Of a stretch of 64,000 nt of DNA, positions 57,159-64,000 are shown in pieces (position 1 is the stretch's first letter; each line of letters begins with the position of its first letter). The position numbers and the translations under genes were made by a program. Under the pieces are notes generated by a model, which searched no databases, was not told the DNA's origin, and saw nothing but the letters and a program-made list of their open reading frames with translations. Source of the DNA: Hydrogenophaga crassostreae (GTDB lineage: Bacteria; Pseudomonadota; Gammaproteobacteria; Burkholderiales; Burkholderiaceae_C); NCBI RefSeq assembly GCF_001761385.1, contig NZ_CP017476.1, positions 2,655,501 to 2,719,500 of the forward strand, written 5' to 3'.

Positions 57159-58532
57159 ATGACCCCCAAAACCACCCGATCCGGCCTTGACTGGCGACGC
57201 GCGCAAGATTTTTTGGCGGCCGAGCGCCAGACCTTCGAGCAACGCAACCCAAGATCGGCGGCTTTGGCGGCCCTGGCTCAACAACACCTGCTCTTTGGCG
57301 TACCGCTGCACTGGATGACCGACTGGGGCACGCCGTTTGCCTTGCACGTCGACAGCGCCTCAGGCGCCGAAGTCAACGATGCCGACGGCCACACACTGAC
57401 CGATTTCTGCCTGGGCGATACCGGCGCCATGTTCGGTCACTCGCCCGCCCCTGTGGCCGCTGCCCTGGCAGCACAGGCCACCCGCGGCTACACCACCATG
57501 CTCGCCACGGCAGACGCCGGCATGGTGGGGAGAGCCCTGAGCGAACGATTCGGTTTGCCCCTGTGGCAATTCGCCATGAGTGCCACCGATGCCAACCGGT
57601 ATACGGTGCGCTGGATACGTGCCGCCACCGGGCGAAGAAAAATTCTGGTGTTCAATGGCTGCTACCACGGCACGATTGAAGACGTGTTCGTTGATCTGGT
57701 GCATGGCCAGCCTGTGCAGCGGGACAGCCTTCTGGGCCAGGTACACGACCTCACCGAACACACGGTCGTGATCGAATTCAACGATCTGGCCGCGCTGGAG
57801 GCTGCGCTTTCGAAAGGCGATATCGCCTGCGTCCTGGCAGAGCCCGTCATGACCAACATCGGCATGGTGCTGCCCGAGCCCGGTTACTGGGAGGCGGCAC
57901 AAACGCTGATCAAGCAACACGGCGCCATGCTCGTGGCCGATGAAACCCACACCATCAGCACCGGTCCTGGCGGCTACTCCCAGGCCTTTGGCCTGAAGCC
58001 CGACGCACTGGTGCTCGGCAAACCGGTGGGTGGCGGCGTGGGCTGCGCGGTGTATGGCATGAGTGCCGAACTCGCCGAACTCGCTGTCAAAGCCAAACAA
58101 GATGCGCCCCCCGGCCACAGCGGCATCGGAACCACGCTCACTGGCAACATGCTCGCCATGGCGGCCATGCGCGCCGCACTCACCGAGGTGATCACCCCTG
58201 CCGCCTATGCCCACATGCTGCCACTCGCCGAGCGTCTGGCAAACGGGATTCGTGGCCTGATCGCGAAACACGGTTTACCCTGGTGCGTCACGCAAGTAGG
58301 CGCCCGAACAGAGTTCCAGTTCGCGCCGACCCCACCCAGAAATGGCGCCGAAGCCGAAGGCATTCTGGACGGTGAACTGGAGCACCTGATCCACCTGGGG
58401 CTGCTCAACCGGGGCGTGATGATCACGCCGTTTCACAACATGATGCTGGTTTGTCCACAGACCAGCGAGGCCGATGTGGACCGGCTGTTGGCCGCACTGG
58501 ATGAAGTGTTGACACAGATCGTGAACCGATAA
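57159..58532 (+). CDS. class III aminotransferase (GSA-aminomutase-like)
   Basis: The product is 457 residues; AAGGAG lies before ATG 57159. It is a PLP enzyme of fold type I: HSPAPVAAALAAQATRGYTT, then RWIRAATGRRKILVFNGCYH, the PLP Asp in MLVADETHT, and the Schiff-base Lys in VLGKPVGGGVGCAVYG. The C-terminal domain includes NRGVMITPFHNMMLVCPQTS. The best family match by eye is glutamate-1-semialdehyde 2,1-aminomutase-like transaminases; it may act on another amino acid or amine. It stands alone after the parvulin terminator. Confidence 0.9.
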   Translation: MTPKTTRSGLDWRRAQDFLAAERQTFEQRNPRSAALAALAQQHLLFGVPLHWMTDWGTPFALHVDSASGAEVNDADGHTLTDFCLGDTGAMFGHSPAPVAAALAAQATRGYTTMLATADAGMVGRALSERFGLPLWQFAMSATDANRYTVRWIRAATGRRKILVFNGCYHGTIEDVFVDLVHGQPVQRDSLLGQVHDLTEHTVVIEFNDLAALEAALSKGDIACVLAEPVMTNIGMVLPEPGYWEAAQTLIKQHGAMLVADETHTISTGPGGYSQAFGLKPDALVLGKPVGGGVGCAVYGMSAELAELAVKAKQDAPPGHSGIGTTLTGNMLAMAAMRAALTEVITPAAYAHMLPLAERLANGIRGLIAKHGLPWCVTQVGARTEFQFAPTPPRNGAEAEGILDGELEHLIHLGLLNRGVMITPFHNMMLVCPQTSEADVDRLLAALDEVLTQIVNR

Positions 58533-58568
58533 CACGGGGCCCACCTGCCAGCGCTATGCAGGCGATGC

Positions 58569-59333
58569 TCAGCCCAACAGCCAGAGAGCGCCTGCAATGA
58601 GGGCCAGCATCACCGGCTGGTGCAACAGATAGTAGACAAGACTCCAACGCCCCATCACCACCATGCCGCGCTTCAGGCCGGCAGCAGATGTGTCACCCGC
58701 CCCCAGCCAGGCGGGCCGCTGCGCCAGGGCCCACCGCCCGGCTGCCATGCCCCACCACATGACCCCCAACCAGGGCAGCAGCGGCACATAGTCTTCCGTC
58801 ACGGGAAAACGGTTGATCAACCCCAGCCAGTTGAGCCATGGCGTGTTGAACACCAACAACCCTGGCTCCATCGCCATCAAGGCCGGAGCGACAAACTTGC
58901 CCGCAATGGCCAAAACCCCCAAAGGCCACAACCAGCGCCCCCAACCTGCTGTGAGCCGCACGACGATCAGCATCACCGCGATGCCGTGCAACACGCCGAA
59001 GTAAATCACCCCGCGTGGAAACATCCACCACGATCCTGCCGTCACAAGCAAGGCCGCCAGAGCCACTTGCCGCCAGCGCCGCCAGAACCTGCCCCAGGTT
59101 TGCCCCTGGTCCACGGCAATGGCCTGTGACACACCCGCCGTGAACAGAAACAGGCTCACGATTGCCGTGCGTTGCCAGGTCCAGAAAGGGTCCTGGTAAA
59201 AATCTTCGCTGATCAGTCCGTGGTAGTTCAGGTCAAAACAGAAGTGGTAAGCCGTCATCCACAACATGGCGATGGCACGCACAAGGTCAATGCGGTCGAG
59301 ACGCTGGCTGGTCGGACTGGGCAGGGCTGTCAA
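58569..59333 (-). CDS. DUF1624 membrane protein (heparan-alpha-glucosaminide N-acetyltransferase-like)
   Basis: The product is 254 residues with about seven membrane helices. The start RLDRIDLVRAIAMLWMTAYH has the R-x-x-x-x-D-x-x-R and later His (FCFDLNYHG) typical of DUF1624. It continues WWMFPRGVIYFGVLHGIAVM, PLLPWLGVMWWGMAAGRWAL and VYYLLHQPVML. Relatives transfer acetyl groups across membranes to sugars. The substrate is unknown. It converges with the aminotransferase gene. Confidence 0.9.
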   Translation of the reverse strand: MTALPSPTSQRLDRIDLVRAIAMLWMTAYHFCFDLNYHGLISEDFYQDPFWTWQRTAIVSLFLFTAGVSQAIAVDQGQTWGRFWRRWRQVALAALLVTAGSWWMFPRGVIYFGVLHGIAVMLIVVRLTAGWGRWLWPLGVLAIAGKFVAPALMAMEPGLLVFNTPWLNWLGLINRFPVTEDYVPLLPWLGVMWWGMAAGRWALAQRPAWLGAGDTSAAGLKRGMVVMGRWSLVYYLLHQPVMLALIAGALWLLG

Positions 59334-59670
59334 TCTGGAGGCTCCTCTTGGGTACCAATAGAAATGTAACGTTGATCTGGGGTGGGGGCCGCCTGGGGCC
59401 TGTCCTTCAGGACCGGACGAAAGCGGCCGGGATACATGCTCGAAACCAATCGTAAATCATGGATCTGCATACCTGCTCCACTTCAAAGCAGCGCCTGACC
59501 GTTCATCGCCCCTGGATTTCTGGCCATTCACGCCACGTCGGGCCAATCCGCTCACCCAACCATCCCGCCCCCCTGACCGGGCAATCCATCGGACCCACCC
59601 TTCGGCTCCAGCTTATCCGTGACCAGGTGCCTCCACGAATCAGGTCGTTACGATCAAGGGCAACTTTCAT
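59334..59670. other. divergent gap before the beta-helix lipoprotein
   Basis: No gene is supported. It must contain the promoters of the DUF1624 and beta-helix genes. I could not single out a convincing hexamer pair. Confidence 0.35.
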
Positions 59671-62091
59671 GTGACCATAGACAAGATGCACAAGCCCCGT
59701 CCCCAAGCCACCACCGCCTATTCATCAAAGGTGCTCTTTTCAACCGCCCTGCTCGCTTTGACTGCCTGTGGCGGAGGCCATGACAGCAGCGCGCCGCAGC
59801 ACGCCCAACGGTCCAACACCCCTGCCGGAGTGTCCGTGTTGCCTGCAGATCCCGTCGGTGTGGCAGACAAGCTGTGGGTGAACGCATCTCCCGACGCTGA
59901 AGCCGACGCCGCACTGTCCAAAGGGGCCAGCATCAATGCAACCGAGCTGGCTCAAGCCCAAGAGCAAGCAGGCGGTGCCGCACGCATCCAAACCAAAGCG
60001 CTTTCGAGCGTGCCCGTCTTCCGCTTTTACAACCGCAACACAGGCGCCCATTTCTACACAACCAGCGAAGCTGAGCGCGATTCGGTGCGCGCCAACCTGA
60101 GCCACATGGACTACGAGGGCCAGGCTTTTCAGGCCAGTGGTCAAAGCGCGCCCGGCCTGAGCCCGGTGTACCGCTTCTACAACCTGCAGACCGGCGTGCA
60201 CTTCTACACCATCAGCGCCGATGAACGCGACCATGTGCTAGCCAACCTGCCCCTGTTTCGCCTGGAAGGCGTGGCTTACCACGCCAGCAAGGTGGCAGGC
60301 GCCGGCTTTGCACCACTGTACCGGTCCTACCTGACCGGCCAGGGTTTTCATTTCTACTCCGCCAACCCCAACGAGACCAACGGCCTGGCACAGTACCGCT
60401 TTGAAGGCCTGGCCTACTACGTGATCGGGAGCGCGCCCGCAGGCGGCCCGAACGCCGTGGTGGCAGGTACCTTGAGCGCACCTTTTCCCACACTGGAAAA
60501 CATCAGTCTGGAATGGCCCGTCAGCGGCGATGCCAACCGCAACAGCACCGCCAGCCTGCGCTACCGGATGCAGGGCAGCAGCGCCTGGCGCCAGGGCCTT
60601 CCCCTGCGCCGCGTGGTGGCAGGGAGCAACAGCAACACCGGACTGTCGTGGGACTACCGCCATGTGGGCAGCGTGTTCGACCTGCAAAGCGACACCACAT
60701 ACGAGGTGGAAGTGGTGCTCACCGACCCCGATGGCGGCAGCCGCACGAGCAGCCTCATTGTGCGCACACGGCCCGTGCCCGCGCCGATGGCCGGCGCACC
60801 CGTGAAAGCCGCTACACCTGCGACCCTCGGCGGTGTGTTGAGCGGTGCCCAGCCGGGCGACATTGTGGAGCTGGCCACAGGCACCTACGACGGTTTCAAC
60901 ATCGACAAGAGCGGCAGCGCGGGCATGCCCATCGTGGTGCGCGCTGCACCCGGCGCCAACGTGGTGGTTGAGGGTGAGATGGGCGTGTTCATGAAGCAGC
61001 ACATCCACATCAGCGGCTTGACGGTGAACGGACGCATCCGCTTCAACGGCAGCAACCACATGGTCATCACACGCAACACCATCAACGCCCGCGCCGACCG
61101 TGGTGGTGACGGCATCGTGACGTTCTTGCGCGCCGAGAACAGCTACATCGCCGACAACGTGGTCAATGGCCTGACCCCCTGGGCGGAAGCCTCGCTCGGT
61201 GTGAATGGAAACAACCAGGGTGAAGGCATTCTGGTCACGGGCCCAGGCCATGTGATCCAGAACAACCAGGTGAGCGGCATGCGCGATGGCATCTCTTTTC
61301 TGGAGGGCCGCGAAGCGGAAGACCAGCACAGCATCGATGTTTTGAACAACGACATTCGCGAGTCGGCTGACGATGGCGTGGAGGCCGATTTCTGCCAGCA
61401 CAACTGCCGCATCATGCGCAACCGCATCACCAACAGCTTCATCGCGCTGTCATCCCAGCCCGGCCTGGGTGGCCCCACCTACTTCATTCGCAACGCCGTC
61501 TACAACGCGGTTCACCTGGCCTTTAAACAATACCGTGGCAGCACAGGCGACGTGTTGCTGCACAACACCGTGGTGAAAAAGGGTGACGCCTTTGCGAACT
61601 ACTCGGGCGAAGCCGTCAACGCTGTTTACATGCGCAACAACTGGTTTGTCGGTGGGCTCACAGGCACCTACAACGGCTATTCCACTGGTTTGGGCCGGGT
61701 GATCCAGGCGCCCGATCTGGTGAACAACACACTCGATGCCAATTTTGATGCGTTCGGTTCCAGCACCGGCTTTGCACAGCCAGGTGGCGGCATCAGCTTC
61801 TTCACCGGGCAACTGGGCTCAGTAAGCTTTGCCAACCTCACCGCGCTGCGCGCCACCACCAGCGAAAACAACGCGGTTGAAGCGAGCCTCAACGCGCTGG
61901 CAAGTCCATTGGTGTTTCCGAACGCCCCATTGACAACGTACCCAGCGCCAGACTTGCGCCCCCGCGCAGACGCTTCGTTGGCCAATGCGGGCACGCCTCT
62001 GGCCAACATCAATGATGGCTATGCCGGCAGCGCACCCGATATCGGGGCACTCGAAGCCGGGGCACCGCTGCCTGTCTACGGCCCCCGCTGA
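59671..62091 (+). CDS. lipoprotein with DUF5648 repeats and right-handed beta-helix
   Basis: The product is 806 residues from GTG 59671 (AAGGG upstream, spacing long); ATG 59686 is an alternative. The signal ends in the lipobox LLALTACGGG. About residues 112-260 hold three DUF5648 repeats (FRFYNRNTGAHFYTTSEAER; YRFYNLQTGVHFYTISADER; YRSYLTGQGFHFYSANPNET). A fibronectin-like strand region (about 275-370) follows, then a right-handed parallel beta-helix from about 390 with many Asn/Gly turns (IHISGLTVNGRIRFNGSNHM; ITRNTINARADRGGDGIV; VIQNNQVSGMRDGISFLEGR). It is probably a surface polysaccharide lyase or glycan-binding protein. The DUF5648 part matches paralogue C at 19344. Confidence 0.88.
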   Translation: MTIDKMHKPRPQATTAYSSKVLFSTALLALTACGGGHDSSAPQHAQRSNTPAGVSVLPADPVGVADKLWVNASPDAEADAALSKGASINATELAQAQEQAGGAARIQTKALSSVPVFRFYNRNTGAHFYTTSEAERDSVRANLSHMDYEGQAFQASGQSAPGLSPVYRFYNLQTGVHFYTISADERDHVLANLPLFRLEGVAYHASKVAGAGFAPLYRSYLTGQGFHFYSANPNETNGLAQYRFEGLAYYVIGSAPAGGPNAVVAGTLSAPFPTLENISLEWPVSGDANRNSTASLRYRMQGSSAWRQGLPLRRVVAGSNSNTGLSWDYRHVGSVFDLQSDTTYEVEVVLTDPDGGSRTSSLIVRTRPVPAPMAGAPVKAATPATLGGVLSGAQPGDIVELATGTYDGFNIDKSGSAGMPIVVRAAPGANVVVEGEMGVFMKQHIHISGLTVNGRIRFNGSNHMVITRNTINARADRGGDGIVTFLRAENSYIADNVVNGLTPWAEASLGVNGNNQGEGILVTGPGHVIQNNQVSGMRDGISFLEGREAEDQHSIDVLNNDIRESADDGVEADFCQHNCRIMRNRITNSFIALSSQPGLGGPTYFIRNAVYNAVHLAFKQYRGSTGDVLLHNTVVKKGDAFANYSGEAVNAVYMRNNWFVGGLTGTYNGYSTGLGRVIQAPDLVNNTLDANFDAFGSSTGFAQPGGGISFFTGQLGSVSFANLTALRATTSENNAVEASLNALASPLVFPNAPLTTYPAPDLRPRADASLANAGTPLANINDGYAGSAPDIGALEAGAPLPVYGPR

Positions 62092-62107
62092 TCCGGGCAA
62101 AAGGCAA

Positions 62108-62143
62108 AACCCACAGGGCGGAAGCAAACCACCCCTGTGGGTT
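62108..62143 (-). terminator. 11-bp hairpin between beta-helix and hydrolase genes
   Basis: Perfect stem AACCCACAGGG/CCCTGTGGGTT with a 14-base loop. On the minus strand it is followed by TTTTGCCTTTT, so it more likely ends the hydrolase transcript. Confidence 0.65.
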
Positions 62144-62205
62144 CTGGAGGTGAGAGAAAAGTCCTTTCAGGCCGCCAAGTCATGGCCTGAAGGTGGTCCT
62201 GGCCA

Positions 62206-62958
62206 TCAGGAGCAGTTGGGTGGCAATTGAAGCAAAAGATCCACCAGATCTTGCGGTGCACTCACCATCGGATCATGTCCGGTCGCCATCTCCAACACCC
62301 GCCAGCCCGGCTCGCTGCGAACCCGTTTGCGTGCCGCATCAATTGTGGCCAACGGCGGCTTGTTGCAATCGATAAAGGTGCGCGGCAGCGCAGCCACCCG
62401 GGCGGCATCGAAATGCAGTGGTTGCTGGTACAGCCGAAAAGGCTGCGGTGTTTGACGGCGGTTGACCCAGTCGCGATCAGCGCCCGACAGGCCAAACACG
62501 CTGGCGTCTGGCGGCGGAAAGCTCAGTCCCCCGCTGGCCTTCGATTCTTCGATGCGCTTTTGCACGGTCTCAGGCGTGTGTGGCGTGCTCCAGCTGTCGC
62601 CTGGGTCGGGAATGCCTGCGTCGAGGTAAACCAGTTGATTCAACAGGCCGGGACTGCGCTGCTGCAACCGGTCGGCCACGCAGGTGATCAGGTTGCCTGC
62701 ATAGCTGTGGCCCACCAGAATCACATCGTTCAGTTCCTCGGCATCGATCAAACCGATCACGTCTTGAATGTGGGTATCGATGCCCACAGCAGGGCTCAAC
62801 AAATGGGCACGCTCGCCGACGCCGGTGAGTGTGACCGCGTGGGCCACGTGGCCAGCCTGGCGCAACAGCGGCAATACCCTCGCCCAACACCATGCGCCAT
62901 GCCACGAGCCGTGTACCAACACGAAGGCGGGTTTTGGGATTTCGGTGGGTGTGTTCAC
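62206..62958 (-). CDS. alpha/beta hydrolase
   Basis: The product is 250 residues from GTG 62958, with GAGGAG well placed upstream. VLVHGSWHGAWCWARVLPLL is the oxyanion/His-Gly block, the nucleophile elbow is VGHSYAGNLI (Ser near 88), and a late ATGHDPMVSAPQDL supplies the His. YLDAGIPDPGDSW contains a candidate acid. It resembles salicylate/pyrethroid-esterase-like small hydrolases (the HGSWHGAW form is typical). No signal peptide. Substrate unknown. Confidence 0.9.
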   Translation of the reverse strand: MNTPTEIPKPAFVLVHGSWHGAWCWARVLPLLRQAGHVAHAVTLTGVGERAHLLSPAVGIDTHIQDVIGLIDAEELNDVILVGHSYAGNLITCVADRLQQRSPGLLNQLVYLDAGIPDPGDSWSTPHTPETVQKRIEESKASGGLSFPPPDASVFGLSGADRDWVNRRQTPQPFRLYQQPLHFDAARVAALPRTFIDCNKPPLATIDAARKRVRSEPGWRVLEMATGHDPMVSAPQDLVDLLLQLPPNCS

Positions 62959-63300
62959 GGGCAATCTCCTCGGCAATATGGGTTTCTGCTGATGGTCAAA
63001 GTTTTCGGCCAAAAATCCGCTTGATTCTTGCACGCCAGTGGCCCCGAGGCGTCGAGCCACAGCAGCCCACAGTCAAGCCGCCATTTTTTAAACCCCACCG
63101 CCTTTCACCCCAAGACTCTGGCTGGCCCCCCATCTGACCGGTTGATCGACAGCCTGAGCAAAGCCAAAGTGTTCACACGCGACCTCTTCGGCAACGACTG
63201 AGTCAACGGGGCCGCACTCCACGAATCCACACTCACTCCATTTTTCTCGAGCAAAGTGCTCCCTGCCCCTGGTCCAAACTGCGCCCCTTTAGGAACTTCG
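62959..63300. other. gap with a possible gene remnant
   Basis: No intact gene. A short plus-strand frame ending at TGA 63201 reads DRLIDSLSKAKVFTRDLFGN, which looks like a protein C-terminus but has no visible upstream body, so it may be a remnant or chance. A TTAGGAA site at the right end serves the next gene. Confidence 0.3.
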
Positions 63301-64000
63301 TTGAGCTCAAGCGCCTTCTTCTCATTGACCGCTATTGCCACAGCCGCGCTGCTCACCGGGTGCGCCAGCAGTGGTTCGTCCACACCAACGGTGAGCAATC
63401 CCTACAGCGCAACCGGCAGCAGCACATTGGGAGAAGTCCAGGTGAACACAATGCGGGTGTTTGGCGACAGTTATTCAGACCCCGACTACACCAGCTATCT
63501 CGGCTCCATCAACTGGTCAGAGCAATTGCAGGCCAGTGGACTGGTGTCTGAGAACCTGAACTACGCCATCGCCGGGGCTCGAGCCAGCAGCGGTGAGGTG
63601 CGGTCTTTTGATCAACAAATCGACACGGCATTGAGTGGCACAGCCATTGCCGATGGGGATCTCACGGTCGTTTATCTCGGCCACAACGACATCGGTCGCA
63701 CAGGCAGTCCTGACAATCTGGTCAACTCATCCGCAGACTACCTGACGGGCATCAACGAACTCATCGCAGCAGGCGCAGCAGACGAAAACCGACGGATTTT
63801 CGTCACCCAAATCCACGACTGGAGCCGCAACCCGGGTGTGGCCGACAGCACGGCAAGCCAGGTGACAACGTGGAATACGATGATTGCCGGCATCGCCAAT
63901 ACCCATAAAAACGTCATCGCAGTGGACATGTACACGGCATTCGAGCGCATTTTTACAACCCCCGAGACCTATGGGTTTGCCAACGTGACCACGGCCGACT
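63301..64000 (+). CDS. SGNH/GDSL hydrolase lipoprotein (3' end outside window)
   Basis: The frame is open from TTG 63301 (AGGA nine bases upstream) to the right edge, giving 233 codons. The signal peptide reaches the lipobox AALLTGCASS, then a Ser/Thr linker. The hydrolase begins with RVFGDSYSD, where the GDS Ser is the SGNH nucleophile. Block III-like VYLGHNDIG carries the Asn. The block V Asp-His should lie beyond the window. It is a predicted secreted esterase/lipase anchored by lipid. The TTG start is unusual but is the only well-placed one. Confidence 0.85.
   Translation, partial: MSSSAFFSLTAIATAALLTGCASSGSSTPTVSNPYSATGSSTLGEVQVNTMRVFGDSYSDPDYTSYLGSINWSEQLQASGLVSENLNYAIAGARASSGEVRSFDQQIDTALSGTAIADGDLTVVYLGHNDIGRTGSPDNLVNSSADYLTGINELIAAGAADENRRIFVTQIHDWSRNPGVADSTASQVTTWNTMIAGIANTHKNVIAVDMYTAFERIFTTPETYGFANVTTAD

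Overview
The window reads as chromosomal DNA of a G+C-rich betaproteobacterium, most likely a Burkholderiales/Comamonadaceae member of the Hydrogenophaga-Rhodoferax kind. The grounds are codon use, the septation protein A / BolA / parvulin block, the divergent IclR-regulator/pobA pair, the STAS-MlaE lipid-transport cassette and a bactofilin. This placement is inference: no rRNA or other marker gene is present. I saw no tRNA, rRNA, CRISPR array, intact insertion sequence or prophage.

Layout. (1) 1-14.1 kb is an envelope/secondary-metabolite locus. It holds a truncated adenylation-carrier-acyltransferase fusion, a membrane-anchored GINT1-N-like beta-propeller protein, a six-domain FAAL-PCP-C-A-PCP-TE synthetase with a glycine-like specificity code, a translationally coupled SGNH-like lipoprotein, a lower-GC glycosyltransferase and an undecaprenyl-phosphate sugar transferase. 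(2) 14.5-21.1 kb is a run of minus-strand exported proteins: a PA14 protein and three DUF1996 paralogues. One paralogue carries a 72-residue Ala-Pro tract, another three DUF5648 repeats. (3) 22-30 kb holds a GAF/PAS/GGDEF/EAL protein, an RRM-like small protein, the 4-hydroxybenzoate hydroxylase pobA with its divergent regulator, a GNAT acetyltransferase and a short class III CoA-transferase-like protein. (4) 30.4-38 kb holds a DUF2182/DUF1326 pair with a divergent BTAD/TPR regulator, a DUF3179 protein, a ParD-like antitoxin/zeta-toxin pair and a cold-shock/DUF1294 protein. (5) 38-46.9 kb holds TraB/GumN, YgiQ radical SAM, bactofilin, LysR, a LapA-like protein, an outer-membrane barrel and a TM-helix-repeat channel. 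(6) 47-59.3 kb holds the Mla-type lipid ABC operon, an ExeA/GspB pair, an orphan ABC ATPase with a Glu-to-Gln change at the catalytic position, a frameshifted hydrolase-OsmC gene, septation protein A, BolA, parvulin, a class III aminotransferase and a DUF1624 membrane protein. (7) 59.7-64 kb holds a DUF5648/beta-helix lipoprotein, an alpha/beta hydrolase and a truncated SGNH lipoprotein.

How the parts may work together. The left locus looks like machinery that activates acyl groups, builds a lipo-amino acid (predicted N-acylglycine) and moves acyl groups onto envelope glycans. The fusion at the left edge resembles the DltA-DltC-DltB activation/carrier/transfer logic on one polypeptide, and the SGNH lipoprotein would be an exported partner. 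Two genes 1.1 kb apart (54.75 and 55.84 kb) each carry a seven-base G/C run where one more base would restore the expected reading frame. That points to homopolymer sequence error or to contingency-type switching. Start codons were chosen from ribosome-binding sites, signal peptides and overlap with neighbours, and are stated where uncertain.
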